Assembly (NCBI RefSeq): GCF_009712605.1
Contig: NZ_WASO01000015.1
Coordinates: 62,001 to 126,000, forward strand
Source: Paludibacter sp.
GTDB lineage: Bacteria; Bacteroidota; Bacteroidia; Bacteroidales; Paludibacteraceae
DNA: 64,000 nt
Direction of reading: 5' to 3'
Every line of letters begins with the position of its first letter. Position 1 is the stretch's first letter. The position numbers were made by a program, and so were the translations under genes. Below are positions 36,567 to 48,187 of this stretch, in pieces. Under the pieces are notes generated by a model. That model was not told where the DNA came from. It was given only the letters and a program-made list of their open reading frames with translations, and ran no database searches.

Positions 36567-39050
36567 ATGAGACTCTTTAAAGTAAGTTTTTTTTGTGTTG
36601 CATTGAGCATGTGTCTCTCGGTGCAATGGGTACAAGCTCAGCAGAATAAGCTGGTTATGTGGTATGATAAACCTGCCAAACAGTGGGTGGAAGCTCTGCC
36701 GGTCGGAAATGGTCGTTTGGGAGCGATGGTTTTTGGAGATCCGGCGAAGGAAACGATTCAGCTGAATGAAAATACCGTCTGGGCGGGGAGTCCCAACCGG
36801 AATGATAATCCGAATGCCAAAGCTTCATTGAGCGAAGTCCGGAAACTTATTTTTGAGGGAAAATATAAAGAAGCGCAGGATCTTGTCAATCAAAATTTCA
36901 TCAGTAAAACTTCTCATGGAATGTCCTATCAGACGGTAGGAAATCTCCGACTGAGTGCTCCGGGCAACAACAACTATACAGGTTATTACCGCGAACTTGA
37001 TTTGGCAAGAGCAGTTACCTCATCACGTTATACCAGTAACGGCGTTAACTTCAAAACGGAAACATTTTCTTCGTTTCCCGATCAGGTAATTGTTGAACGG
37101 ATTACAGCCGATAAACGGGGTGCTATCAGTTTTACGGCGTCAATGGATCGCCCCACCGGAAGGGACCGCGTTCCAACCTGCTCTGTAAAAACCAACGGTA
37201 AAAACGAACTGGTGTTGACAGGTATTACCAGCGATCAGGAAACGGTAAAAGGAGGAGTGAAATTTGAGGCAAAAGTAAAAATTATCACTGATGGTGGTGC
37301 TGTATCAGCAACGGATTCGACTTTGAATATTGCCAATGCCAATGTGGTTACCATCTACATTTCTATGGCCAGCAATTTCAATAATTATCAAGATATTACT
37401 GCCGATGCCGGCGCGAGAGTCGATAATTATCTGCAAAAAGCATTGAAAAAGAATTATGAAGCGATGCTTAAGGCTCATGTGGCAGATTTTCAGAAATATT
37501 TCAATCGCGTAAGCCTCGATCTCGGAACTACCGATGCAGCAAAAAATCCGACGGATGTTCGGTTGGCACAGTTTGCCAAGGGCAACGATCCTCAGTTTGT
37601 GGCATTGTACTTCCAGTTTGGTCGCTATTTACTGATTTCTTCTTCCCGTCCCGGCGGTCAGCCTGCGAACCTACAGGGTATCTGGGCCGATCAGCTGATG
37701 CCGGCATGGGACAGCAAATATACAGTGAATATCAATACCGAGATGAATTACTGGCCTTCCGAACCGACCAATCTGACCGAAATGAACGAACCTCTGATTC
37801 AGATGGTGAAAGAGCTTTCGCAAACCGGTCAGCAGACAGCTAAAGATATGTATGGAGCCAATGGTTGGGTGTTGCATCACAATACTGACATTTGGCGTAT
37901 CAACGGTCCAGTTGACGGTGCTTTCTGGGGAATGTGGCCGATGGGAAGCGCATGGATGTCGCAACATTTGTTTTATAAGTACGAATACAGTGGCAACAAG
38001 GAATATCTCAAAACGGTTTATCCCGTCATCAAAGGAGCTGCGCAGTTCTTCCTCGATTTTCTGGTAGAAGAACCTAAAACTAAATGGTTGGTGATATCTC
38101 CGTCAGTTTCTCCTGAAAATGCTCCGACAGATCATCCCGATTATTCTATCTCGGCAGGAACAACCATGGACAATCAATTGGTATTCGATATTTTCAATAT
38201 TACCGTAAAGGCGGCAGAAACGTTGAAGGTTGATAATGAGATGGTGGCAAAAATTAAAGCAACAATGAGCCGCCTTGCTCCGATGCAAATCGGTAAATGG
38301 GGTCAGTTGCAGGAATGGATGTACGACTGGGATAATCCTAAAGATAATCACCGTCATGTTTCTCATTTATATGGACTTTTCCCTTCCGGTCAAATATCTC
38401 CTTACAGAACGCCGGCGTTGTTCGAAGCTGCCAAAACTTCTCTGATTGCCCGCGGTGACGAATCTACGGGTTGGTCTATGGGTTGGAAGGTAAACTGGTG
38501 GGCACGCCTGCTCGACGGGAATCATGCCTACAAACTGATAACCGATCAGTTAACTCCTGCCATTCAACCAGGTGGCAGACAAAAAGGAGGCACCTATCCT
38601 AACTTATTCGATTCGCATCCACCGTTCCAGATTGACGGTAATTTTGGCTGTACGTCTGGAATCACAGAAATGTTGCTGCAAAGTTACGACGGAGCTATAC
38701 AACTGTTACCGGCTTTACCGACAGGATGGAGCGTCGGAAGTGTAAAGGGCCTCAGGGCAAAGGGTGGTTTTGAAGTTGATATGAAATGGGCAAAGGGAGA
38801 GCTTGCTGACGCTACAGTAAAAGCTTCGATCGATGGTAACTGCCGTCTGAGATCATACGTTCCGTTAACCGGAGCCGGGCTGAAAAAAGCAAACGGCAAC
38901 AATCCGAATCCATTTTACGATGTTCCGAATATTCTCACTCCTATCGTACATGCCACAACGGCACTGTCACAAAGTGAGATGAAAAAGATATTTGAGTATG
39001 ATGTTTTGATGAAGAAGGGTGATGTTCTGACAGTCAAAAAGCAGAATTAA
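36567..39050 (+). CDS. GH95 alpha-L-fucosidase/alpha-L-galactosidase
   Basis: About 827 residues. I choose the ATG at 36567 over the upstream TTG at 36561 because it starts the signal peptide [15 protein letters not shown], ending VQAQ. N-terminal beta-sandwich with [25 protein letters not shown] and [13 protein letters not shown]. The (alpha/alpha)6 barrel includes [52 protein letters not shown] and [20 protein letters not shown], the usual GH95 signatures. GH95 enzymes cleave alpha-1,2-fucose, and a member of a Bacteroides ovatus complex-xylan locus is known to act on alpha-L-galactose. In this context L-galactosyl caps of arabinoxylan are a plausible target. A terminator-like hairpin follows at 39093. 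Confidence 0.94.
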   Translation: MRLFKVSFFCVALSMCLSVQWVQAQQNKLVMWYDKPAKQWVEALPVGNGRLGAMVFGDPAKETIQLNENTVWAGSPNRNDNPNAKASLSEVRKLIFEGKYKEAQDLVNQNFISKTSHGMSYQTVGNLRLSAPGNNNYTGYYRELDLARAVTSSRYTSNGVNFKTETFSSFPDQVIVERITADKRGAISFTASMDRPTGRDRVPTCSVKTNGKNELVLTGITSDQETVKGGVKFEAKVKIITDGGAVSATDSTLNIANANVVTIYISMASNFNNYQDITADAGARVDNYLQKALKKNYEAMLKAHVADFQKYFNRVSLDLGTTDAAKNPTDVRLAQFAKGNDPQFVALYFQFGRYLLISSSRPGGQPANLQGIWADQLMPAWDSKYTVNINTEMNYWPSEPTNLTEMNEPLIQMVKELSQTGQQTAKDMYGANGWVLHHNTDIWRINGPVDGAFWGMWPMGSAWMSQHLFYKYEYSGNKEYLKTVYPVIKGAAQFFLDFLVEEPKTKWLVISPSVSPENAPTDHPDYSISAGTTMDNQLVFDIFNITVKAAETLKVDNEMVAKIKATMSRLAPMQIGKWGQLQEWMYDWDNPKDNHRHVSHLYGLFPSGQISPYRTPALFEAAKTSLIARGDESTGWSMGWKVNWWARLLDGNHAYKLITDQLTPAIQPGGRQKGGTYPNLFDSHPPFQIDGNFGCTSGITEMLLQSYDGAIQLLPALPTGWSVGSVKGLRAKGGFEVDMKWAKGELADATVKASIDGNCRLRSYVPLTGAGLKKANGNNPNPFYDVPNILTPIVHATTALSQSEMKKIFEYDVLMKKGDVLTVKKQN

Positions 39051-39092
39051 GAGCCAAAATATGATTCCTGCATAACGGGGAATAGATTCTAC

Positions 39093-39143
39093 AAAACCGG
39101 GCAAGGTATTCTCTGCAACGCAGTGATACTTTACCGGTTTTCT
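39093..39143 (+). terminator. Terminator-like hairpin after GH95
   Basis: AAAACCGG (39093-39100) pairs with CCGGTTTT (39134-39141). The interior can extend the stem (GGTAT with ATACT region). It is followed by TCTT. It lies 43 nt after the GH95 stop. Confidence 0.5.
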
Positions 39144-39373
39144 TGAATAGAGAAATCATATTTTCGATTGAAAACTCAAAAGCAGGAAGGTTTTACCCGT
39201 AAGGTATCTTCACCTTAAAGTTCAATTCTACGGTAGTGCTGTCGATAGAACCGTAAGAAAATGATCCTCGGAATTTGATCCGCAATTTTAAATTGTACAA
39301 TAACGTCGTCAACCTGTAGTGACGGGACTGAAAAAAAACAGAACCCAGCGTTATAACGGATTGTTTTTTTACT

Positions 39374-39381
39374 TACATTTG
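39374..39381 (+). promoter_or_regulatory. Possible -7 promoter box TACATTTG
   Basis: Exact TAnnTTTG match, identical to the box at 5916, located 79 nt before the small ORF at 39460. No clear -33 TTTG lies at the right distance, so support is weak. Confidence 0.3.
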
Positions 39382-39459
39382 GTCATTAGTATATAATTAT
39401 TTTGTTGAAAATGCTTGTATGTCACACATATTTAGCATTTTAATTAATCTTGAAAATTC

Positions 39460-39672
39460 ATGAAGAAGTCCTTTATTCTTGTCATGCCCGCCGTTTTGCC
39501 GTCGGTTATGATGGTACAGACTTCGGAAAACAATTCACAGCCTGTAGTTAAAAATCAGCAGATTCATACAGTAACTATTTCCTCCCTGCCGGGTTCAAAA
39601 GGATTTGGAATGATCCGAACCAACAAACCCACCAACGATCTTCTAAGGAATGCGTGGCTTCGAGTCGCTTGA
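39460..39672 (+). CDS. Small secreted-type ORF or gene remnant, unknown function
   Basis: 70 codons. It begins MKKSFILVMPAVLPSVMMVQ, which reads like a degraded Sec signal peptide, and then has a polar stretch (TSENNSQPVV...TVTISSLPGSKG). No family recognised. It sits 42 nt before a GH43 gene, possibly with its own promoter box at 39374. It may be the surviving 5' end of a lost secreted enzyme gene, or a short leader-like peptide. Its being translated is unproven. Confidence 0.35.
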   Translation: MKKSFILVMPAVLPSVMMVQTSENNSQPVVKNQQIHTVTISSLPGSKGFGMIRTNKPTNDLLRNAWLRVA

Positions 39673-39714
39673 ACCCTATCAATATACAAACTAATTTATT
39701 GCATATACTTAACC

Positions 39715-40875
39715 ATGATACGCTTGAAAAACATAAGGACAGTCTTTCTGTTGATTGCGCTGTCGCTTACGACAATTCAGGGAGTCGCCACGGCTCAACA
39801 ACACGATCAGTCGGAAATCCGGAGTGAAATTGTTCCCGGCAAACAGGCTCCTCCTGCAGATCCGGGTCAACGAAATTTTGGAGGAATGCTCCCTGCTACA
39901 GGCACACCAAGACCAGCCAGAAGACCCATGACGCCGCGGCCTGAACCAAAAATAGAAACGGTGGCACTGGAACAAATCTCCATGAGCGATCCATATATTT
40001 TCCCCGACGAAAAGAGCCATACATATTATCTTACCGGAACCGGCGGCCGGTTGTACAAAAGCAAAGACTTGAAAATGTGGACAGGACCCTATTCTATTAT
40101 CGATCTGTCGGGCACCTGGATGGACGGTCTTTTTGTTGCAGCCGCCGAAATTCATCGTATTGGCGATAAATATTATTACGCCGGCACGTGGAGCGATCAC
40201 AACCACCTGATCGAATATGTGCCTCTCCGTTACAACGTACCGCGCAACCAAACGCAACTGTTGGTGGCCGACTCGCCCGAAGGTCCGTACAAACCGTTGG
40301 TGGCCGAACACGAATTTTGCCTTGGCCCCGAAAACTGGGATATAATCGATGGAACACTCTATGAAGAGAACGGCACCGCATACATGGTTTTTGTCCACGA
40401 ATGGACACAACTTATCGACGGCACAATGGACTACATTCCGCTATCGAAAGACTTAACGCGTCGGACAGCCGAGCCCACTACTATGTTTCGCGCCAGTGCC
40501 GCACCATGGTCGAAAGAGATGAACAGCATCGGCGAAGCTACTTTTGGACTCAAAATGCCCGGCTGGGTGACAGATGGACCCGAAATGTTCCGCACCAAAA
40601 CCGGCAAACTGGGAATGTTGTGGTCGAGCTGGGGCGAACACCGGTACGCACAAGGCATTTCCTATTCAACCTCTGGTAGCATAAAAGGTCCGTGGGTACA
40701 CGCGATGGAGGCATTCAAAGGCGATAACTCCGGTCACGGGATGTTATTTACCACCTTTGAAGGAAAACGATTGTACATTGTTCATCATGCAGAAGGAAAT
40801 GGTCCGCGTAAACCTCAGATATGGGAGGTCGACGACTCGGGCGATAAACTTGTATTAGGTAACAGATATCTTTAA
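39715..40875 (+). CDS. GH43-like glycosidase, secreted, with Pro/Arg-rich linker
   Basis: 386 residues with a signal peptide ending ATAQ (about 28), then a disordered linker of about 55 residues rich in Pro and Arg (GTPRPARRPMTPRPEPK). The propeller follows: ISMSDPYIFPDEKSHTYYLTG supplies the putative base Asp, DIIDGTLYEENGTAYMVF a second Asp, and VTDGPEMFRTKTGKLG the position where an acid Glu is expected (Gly-Pro-Glu in place of the common EGP order). Repeated SPEGPY/SIKGPW blade motifs support GH43 or a related propeller family. Substrate unknown. It precedes CE1 esterase 9 by 37 nt. Confidence 0.75.
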   Translation: MIRLKNIRTVFLLIALSLTTIQGVATAQQHDQSEIRSEIVPGKQAPPADPGQRNFGGMLPATGTPRPARRPMTPRPEPKIETVALEQISMSDPYIFPDEKSHTYYLTGTGGRLYKSKDLKMWTGPYSIIDLSGTWMDGLFVAAAEIHRIGDKYYYAGTWSDHNHLIEYVPLRYNVPRNQTQLLVADSPEGPYKPLVAEHEFCLGPENWDIIDGTLYEENGTAYMVFVHEWTQLIDGTMDYIPLSKDLTRRTAEPTTMFRASAAPWSKEMNSIGEATFGLKMPGWVTDGPEMFRTKTGKLGMLWSSWGEHRYAQGISYSTSGSIKGPWVHAMEAFKGDNSGHGMLFTTFEGKRLYIVHHAEGNGPRKPQIWEVDDSGDKLVLGNRYL

Positions 40876-40903
40876 TTTATTATCATATTAACCTTTTAAT
40901 TGA

Positions 40904-42112
<1,209 letters not shown>

Positions 42113-42130
42113 ATAATCCCACCGAAAAGA

Positions 42131-42188
42131 GGAATAAGTTGAATGAACGAGTGTCCGAAAGGATCATCTCTATCAACTTATTCCTTTT
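42131..42188 (+). terminator. Rho-independent terminator after CE1 esterase 9
   Basis: GGAATAAGTTGA (42131-42142) pairs perfectly with TCAACTTATTCC (42173-42184), followed by TTTT. A small inner hairpin (TCC-GAAA-GGA) lies in the loop. 18 nt after the esterase 9 stop. Confidence 0.7.
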
Positions 42189-42241
42189 GAAACAACAGCC
42201 GATCTTATACGGCGATCATCAACATCTCTAATACAGACACA

Positions 42242-43348
42242 ATGGTAAAACATTACTTCTCCCTCTTTTCGATTGCTTTACTGAGCATCCTCTTTTCACT
42301 TCCGGGTTTTGCACAGGAAAAAGCTTCCGCTCCGCAAACCGGAATTGTTATTGTCCCCAAGGCACAAAAGCCATTAAAACAGAAAAAGTTCAACGAGAAA
42401 GATCTGGCAGGTTACCTGCTGGTTTATTTCAAAGATCAGGATCAGTCGGCCTACATGGCCATCAGTCCCGACGGATACACTTTTACGGATGTGAACGGAG
42501 GTAAGCCTGTATTTATCGGCTCCCAACTGGCAGAACAAAAAGGCGTACGCGATCCGCATATCACCCGTGGCCCCGATGGAGCCTTTTATCTGGCCATGAC
42601 CGACCTGCATATCTTTGGCAAACGCGCTGGTTTTCGCGATACCGAATTTGAACGTCCTGCCGAAAAATACGGATGGGGGAATAACCGGGCGTTGGTACTC
42701 ATGAAATCGTACGATCTGATCCATTGGTCGCATTCCGATTTTCGCGTCGATAAAGCGTTTCCCGAGCTTGGCGACATCGACTGCTCGTGGGCTCCCGAAA
42801 CCGTTTACGATCCTGTTGCCAAGAAAATGATGGTCTATTTCACGATTCGTTATAACAACAAATCTTGTCATCTTTACTACTCCTATGCTAATGCCGATTT
42901 TACAAAACTCGAAACCACACCCAAACAAATTACCGGCATTGACGGTTTGGATGGCGATATCACCAAGGTGGGGAATAACTACCAACTCTTTTACGTAAAC
43001 GATGCCAAAGTGCTACATGCTGTTTCTAATAAGATCAACGGTGATTATAAAGTCGAAGGTGGCCGTATCGATCCCGAAAAGGTATCGACCGAAGCTCCCA
43101 ACCTTTTCCGCCGTCTCGGAACCGACACATACGTGTTGATGTATGATGTGTATGGTGCCCGCCCAAGTAACATGGGATTCAGCGAAACCACCGATTTTGT
43201 TCATTTCAAAAATATCGGTCATTTCAACGAAGGCGAGATGAAAACGACTAATTTCAAAAGTCCCAAACACGGTGCCGTCACTTACCTCACAAAAGCAGAA
43301 CTGAAAGCCGTGGCCGACCATTGGAAAATAGCTCTCGATCAGAAATAG
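42242..43348 (+). CDS. Secreted GH43-family arabinosidase-like protein
   Basis: 368 residues with a signal peptide ending GFAQ (about 25). The propeller reads LAGYLLVYFKDQDQSAYMAIS, KGVRDPHITRGPDGAFYLAMTDLHI (Asp near the base position), SWAPETVYDPVAKKMMVYF, GLDGDITKVGNNYQLFY and STEAPNLFRRL (acid Glu candidate). This group of GH43 proteins is often annotated as arabinosidase; some homologues bind rather than hydrolyse. It has its own short leader after the terminator at 42131. Repeat copy 4 starts 34 bp after the stop, so it is probably a single-gene unit. Confidence 0.82.
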   Translation: MVKHYFSLFSIALLSILFSLPGFAQEKASAPQTGIVIVPKAQKPLKQKKFNEKDLAGYLLVYFKDQDQSAYMAISPDGYTFTDVNGGKPVFIGSQLAEQKGVRDPHITRGPDGAFYLAMTDLHIFGKRAGFRDTEFERPAEKYGWGNNRALVLMKSYDLIHWSHSDFRVDKAFPELGDIDCSWAPETVYDPVAKKMMVYFTIRYNNKSCHLYYSYANADFTKLETTPKQITGIDGLDGDITKVGNNYQLFYVNDAKVLHAVSNKINGDYKVEGGRIDPEKVSTEAPNLFRRLGTDTYVLMYDVYGARPSNMGFSETTDFVHFKNIGHFNEGEMKTTNFKSPKHGAVTYLTKAELKAVADHWKIALDQK

Positions 43349-43381
43349 AAAGATCGAAATTGATTAATACTGTTATATTCC

Positions 43382-43502
43382 GACCTCTCCTCCTAACCTC
43401 CTCTCTCAAGGAGAGGAGGAATACGACAGTAAAAATATGAGATAAGACTCACTAATCCAGATGTAAAGCCCCTCTCTTCGGGAGAGGGGTTGGGGAGAGG
43501 TC
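43382..43502 (+). repeat. Intergenic hairpin repeat, copy 4 (short form)
   Basis: 121 bp. Left hairpin CCTCCTCTCT-CAA-GGAGAGGAGG, AT-rich centre matching copy 1, right hairpin CCCCTCTC-TTCGG-GAGAGGGG, termini GACCTCTCC/GGAGAGGTC. The left flank (CGAAATTGATTAATACT) is shared with copy 1. It sits between the GH43 and the GH9 genes. Confidence 0.85.
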
Positions 43503-43578
43503 AAATACTAAAAAACAAGAAATATAAATAGCATCATATCTAAAATGTTGTGCACAACCGATTTAATACCATTATCCC

Positions 43579-46177
43579 ATGTTTAGCACAAGCCATAAAC
43601 TCAAGAAAATTCTGCATGTTGTGGTAGCTGTGGCACTGTCAACAGCTTTCGGTTATAGCCAGCAGAGTGCCTTTCAGCTGAACGATTTGGGCGTATTCAA
43701 AAAACGGGGCGTCGATCTGATGATTTACAACGACTCGTACAATGCGGGTGGTTTTTTTGATGAGAAGGTCAATGGGATAGAGATGATACAACATGGTGTG
43801 CGTACCGTAACCGGCGGTGCTGTCCGCCTCAGCCCTACACCCGAACAGTGGGATTTGGTTCCAACGGCAACTAACCGAACCGTCGATACCAAAAGCAATT
43901 CGGTCTCGATCACACTCTACTACAAAGAGTATGATTTTACCAGCAAAATTAAAGTGGAAGGGAGAGGAAACGGATGTCTTATTACCGTTACGCTCGACAA
44001 ACCGTTACCTAAAAAACTGGAGGGAAAAGCCGGCATGAATATCGAATTTTTGCCGGCCACCTATTTCAGGAAAACCTATCTGATGGATCAGAAAACCGGT
44101 ATTTGTCCCGTAGTAGCTGCCGGTCCGACGGTAGCCGATGCCTTCTCTGAAAAGATTCCGCAGTTCAACAACCTGTTGACCAACGAACGCTTCGGCGATA
44201 CTTATGCGAAGGTTGCTCCACTTGCTTCGGGTAAAAAGCTGACTCTTTCGCCCGACGATCCTAAATCGCTGGTTTCTGTCGAATCGCTTACCAGTCAGAT
44301 TAGCCTGTTGGACGGTCGAAACCTCGCTCCTAACGGATGGTATGTGGTGCGCGAACTTATTCCAGCCGGCAAAACCGGCACCGTAGTGCAATGGATGTTT
44401 ACTCCCAACAGCATCGCCAACTGGGTGAAAGAACCGGTAATCTCTCATTCGCAGGTGGGATATTATCCTGACCAGCAGAAGGTGGCTGTAATTGAAATCG
44501 ATCCCAACGACAAAGCGCTTGCTACAGCCTCGTTGTACCGGATGAACGAAAACGGAGCTCAGGAGAAAGTTCTTGATGGGAACCTGTTCAACTGGGGTAA
44601 ATTTCTGCGTTACAATTACCTTCGTTTCGATTTCTCTTCCGTCAAAGGAACGGGTATTTATCAAATCAAATATGGCAACTACAGTTCCGATCCTTTCCCC
44701 ATCGGCAAAGATGTGTATGCCAACATCTGGCACCCTACGCTCGATACCTGGTTGCCGGTGCAAATGGATCACATGTTTGTGAAAGAGGCTTACCGTGTAT
44801 GGCATGGCAATCCGCATCAGGATGATGCGCTTCAGGCACCTACCGATACGCTGATTCATGATGGTTACCGGATGGGACATTCCACCGAAACCAAATACAA
44901 ACCTTACGAACATATTCCGGGATTGAATATCGGAGGATGGTTTGATGCCGGAGATTTTGATATTCAGACAGGATCGCACAACACTGTGATCGGATATTTG
45001 GTGAGCGCATGGGAAGATCTGAAACTGAATCATGATGAAACCATGGTCAACAAAGAACGCAAATATGTCGCCATTCATCATCCCGATGGTGTTGCAACAG
45101 ATCGAACACGGAACGCTGGCGCTGATGGCTCAGTTTCGTGCATTCGGCCACTCTATCCGCGGTATTGTACAACCCCACCTCTGGCAATATGATATGATTG
45201 GCGATGCCGGAAACCTGACTGACGGCTTGGTATATAATCCGAACCTCAAACCTTTCCAGAAAGACGGTTTCACCTCCGGAACGATGGATGACCGTTGGGC
45301 ATTTACGAGCCACAGTCCGATGGGCGATGTCGGTTCCGCCACCGCATTGGCCGCTGCCAGCCGTGCCTTGAAATCGTATAACGATAGCCTCTCTTCCGAA
45401 TGTTTGGCTACGGCGCAGAAAGTATGGAACGACAATGTTTTGAACAAGCAGGAAACGCCGGTCGAAACCGATATCCCGGATTTTTCTCCGGCTTTTATGA
45501 GATCGATGTCTGTTGGTCAGGAAGCTACGCTGACGATTGAACTGCTGTTGGCGACCAAAGACAAAAAATATTCCGATTTTCTTGCTAAAATATGGCCGGA
45601 AGTAAAAAAGAGTCTTGGTGGAGGTTCGCAGCGAATGTCCTTCGGAGCAAGCTCTGTCCGAACTTTGTTGAAGGCCATTCCTTTCATGGGCGAAGAATAC
45701 AAAAACGACCTGAGGGCGATTGCTCAGAACACAAAAAAAGAGTTGGATGCTTTGATTGCAAAGAATCCTTATGGAGTGCCTCTGGGGCAGGGTGGGTTCT
45801 ATTCTCCCGGGAGTAATTTCTCCATTGTCGACTGGTCGCTGAATAATGCGAAACTGTACCAGTACTTTCCCGATATTATCAGCAAGGAGTATGCTATCCG
45901 CGGATTGAACTATATTTTGGGATGTCATCCGGCATCCAGTATCTCGTTTGTTTCCGGAGTGGGTGTCAATTCCAAACGGGTCACTTATGGTAACAATCGT
46001 GCCGACTTCACCTCTATTCCCGGCGGAATGGTGCCAGGAAATTACCTTATCAAACCCGATTTTTACGAAAATAAAGAAGACTGGCCGTTTATTTGGTATG
46101 AAAATGAAGTGGTGGTCGATGGTTGTGCCGGTTATATTTACCTTGCAGCTTTGGTTGATCATCTGCTGCAGCAATAA
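43579..46177 (+). pseudogene. GH9 endoglucanase/endo-hemicellulase, interrupted by a frameshift near 45088-45094
   Basis: A signal peptide (ending GYSQ), a beta-rich N-terminal region (to about 280) and an Ig-like CelD_N domain (about 285-385, SHSQVGYYPDQQ) lead to the GH9 catalytic start. GGWFDAGDFD carries the catalytic Asp pair (456 and 459). The first frame runs to a stop at 45192 but loses homology after HHPDG (about 45090). Homology resumes in another frame with LQQIEHGTLALMAQF from 45092 and continues to 46177, including FSIVDWSLNNAKLY, GCHPAS and the catalytic-Glu region IWYENEVVVDGCAGY. Intact it would be about 870 residues. GH9 is found in xyloglucan loci as well. Either a real loss of function or a sequencing/assembly error. 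Confidence 0.85.
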
Positions 46178-46252
46178 ATGTATTTTAGTGAGCGCGATAG
46201 CGTAAAGCAGTTCTTCTGTCGGTCTCATTTTATAGACTCAAATAGAAACAAA

Positions 46253-48187
46253 ATGAAATTCAAATTATTAATCTTAGCCGTACTTTTAGTTTATGTATCT
46301 GCTTACGGAGATGTGAAGTTGCCAAAACTGATTAGCGACGGGATGGTATTGCAACGAAATGCCAAAGTGAAAATCTGGGGCTGGGCTTCCGGAGGCGAAA
46401 AAATAACGTTGAATTTTATCGGAGCCACCTATCACACAGTCGCAAATGAGCAGGGAGAATGGAGCATCATACTTTCCGATCTTAAAGTTGGCGGTCCCTA
46501 CACCATGCAAATAGACGGGAATAACTCTGTAACCGTCAGGGATATTGCTGTTGGAGATGTGTGGGTATGCTCCGGGCAATCCAATATGGGATTCTCCATG
46601 GGAACATTGACCACGGTCTATCCCGATGATATTGCGCAGTCGGGGAATCCATTCATACGGCAGTTTTATGTCCCGTCGGGATACCGTTTCGACGGGCGCG
46701 ATACCGACTACAAGTCCGGACAATGGAAAAGCTCTTCGCCTCAAAACCTGCGCATGTTTACCGCTGCAGGTTACTATTTTGCTTTGAACCTGTACCGAAT
46801 CTATAAAGTGCCAATTGGTTTGATTAATGCTTCTCTGGGAGGTTCTGCTGCAGAAGCCTGGATTAGCGAAGATGCCATCAAAGCGTTCCCGAAATATTAC
46901 GAAGATGCGTTGCGGTTTAAAGATCCGGAGTGGATGAAAAAGATCAACCGTCAGGATAATGATAGGATTGTAAACTGGAATCGTACGTTGCGCCAAAATG
47001 ATGCAGGGTATAAAAACGAACTGGCATGGACGGACCCGAAATTGAATACCTCCGACTGGGCAACTATGCATGTTCCGGGATATTGGCCGGAAGGTAAGTT
47101 TGGTGCCGAAAACGGTGTGTTTTGGTTTAGACGAGAGATTGAAGTGCCGTCATCTATGGCCGGAAAAGCCGCAAATATCCGGTTGGGCCGGATCGTGGAT
47201 GCCGATTCCGTCTTTATCAACGGGCGTTTTATCGGTGGCATAGGATCACAATATTCGGAGCGAAACTACAAAATACCGGAGGGCGTTTTGCATGAAGGAA
47301 GCAATACGATTGTTGTCAGAATAATCAACTACATACGGCACGGAGGTTTTGTTCCCGGCAAAAAATACGAATTGACCGCCGGCGGACAAACCATTAATCT
47401 GGAGGGCGACTGGAAATATAAAGCCGGTTTCGTTGTCGATCCTTTGGAAGAGCGTTTGTTTACCGGTAAAATTCCGACAGCGCTTTTCAACAGTATGCTT
47501 GCTCCAATGCTGAATTATCGTATCAAAGGTGTTCTGTGGTATCAGGGAGAATCGAATACCAGCAAGGCTTTCGAGCATTTTTCTCTGTTCAAAACGTTGA
47601 TAAGCGACTGGCGGAATCAGTGGCAGCAGGGCGATTTCCCCTTTATTTATGCGCAATTGCCCAATTTTGTCGAAGTGAATACCGAGAGCACCAAATATGA
47701 CTGGGCCTACTTGCGCGAAACACAGCTTAAAACGCTTTCTGTAGTGCCCAATACCGGTATGGCTGTCAGCATCGACCTCGGTGAGTGGAATGATATTCAC
47801 CCGTTGAATAAAAGAGATTTAGGGTATCGTCTGGCATTAGCCGCCCGAAAAATAGCTTACGGTGAGAATAAAATTGTATATTTGGGACCGATTTACCGCA
47901 TGCTGAAAATTGCAGGTAATCAGGTGATTCTGAGCTTTACAAATGCCGGAAGTGGTCTCGTTGCAAAGAACGGAAAAACATTGAATTGTTTTGAAATTTG
48001 CGGAAAAGATGGCAACTATTTGACTGCCGAAGCACATATTGTGGACAATACAGTTATTGTCAGCAATAATAAAGTAACTCAGCCTGTAGCGGTGCGGTAT
48101 GCCTGGAGCAATAATCCGGAAGGAGCTAACCTGTACAACAAGGAAGGTCTTCCTGCATCTCCGTTCAGGACAAGTGAGCTGTATTGA
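46253..48187 (+). CDS. Sialate O-acetylesterase-type SGNH carbohydrate acetylesterase
   Basis: About 644 residues. The start is set at the ATG at 46253 because it opens a clear signal peptide (MKFKLLILAVLLVYVSAYG). The frame can be read from 46178, but that adds 25 charged residues ahead of it. Nucleophile Ser110 in VCSGQSNMGF. A beta-galactosidase-like jelly-roll (about 280-380, VFWFRREIEVPSSM, DADSVFINGRFIGG) is inserted in the hydrolase. GVLWYQGESNTSKA is the second SGNH block, and Asp514/His516 in NDIHPLNKRD complete the triad. This class removes acetyl groups from sialate or, in xylan loci, from acetylated xylo-oligosaccharides. 75 nt follow the GH9 stop, so it is likely co-transcribed. 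Confidence 0.9.
   Translation: MKFKLLILAVLLVYVSAYGDVKLPKLISDGMVLQRNAKVKIWGWASGGEKITLNFIGATYHTVANEQGEWSIILSDLKVGGPYTMQIDGNNSVTVRDIAVGDVWVCSGQSNMGFSMGTLTTVYPDDIAQSGNPFIRQFYVPSGYRFDGRDTDYKSGQWKSSSPQNLRMFTAAGYYFALNLYRIYKVPIGLINASLGGSAAEAWISEDAIKAFPKYYEDALRFKDPEWMKKINRQDNDRIVNWNRTLRQNDAGYKNELAWTDPKLNTSDWATMHVPGYWPEGKFGAENGVFWFRREIEVPSSMAGKAANIRLGRIVDADSVFINGRFIGGIGSQYSERNYKIPEGVLHEGSNTIVVRIINYIRHGGFVPGKKYELTAGGQTINLEGDWKYKAGFVVDPLEERLFTGKIPTALFNSMLAPMLNYRIKGVLWYQGESNTSKAFEHFSLFKTLISDWRNQWQQGDFPFIYAQLPNFVEVNTESTKYDWAYLRETQLKTLSVVPNTGMAVSIDLGEWNDIHPLNKRDLGYRLALAARKIAYGENKIVYLGPIYRMLKIAGNQVILSFTNAGSGLVAKNGKTLNCFEICGKDGNYLTAEAHIVDNTVIVSNNKVTQPVAVRYAWSNNPEGANLYNKEGLPASPFRTSELY

Larger units (their letters stand above)
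39051..39459 (+). other. Intergenic region, 409 bp: terminator and possible promoter
   Basis: Holds a terminator-like hairpin (39093-39143) and a TAnnTTTG box (39374-39381). The middle part (about 39150-39370) shows no ORF or repeat that I can support. Confidence 0.5.

Noticed and set aside
45085-45100. Programmed ribosomal frameshift in GH9
   Set aside because: No slippery heptamer or downstream pseudoknot is evident, and a few expected residues seem to be missing at the junction. A small deletion or sequence error explains it better.
45032-46177. A separate gene starting at the ATG at 45032
   Set aside because: The first 20 codons are an out-of-frame reading of the upstream GH9 catalytic domain. 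Real homology starts only at LQQIEHG (45092), so this is the second half of the frameshifted GH9, not an independent gene.
46178-46252. N-terminal extension of the SGNH esterase from the ATG at 46178
   Set aside because: It would place 25 charged residues before an evident signal peptide, which starts at 46253.
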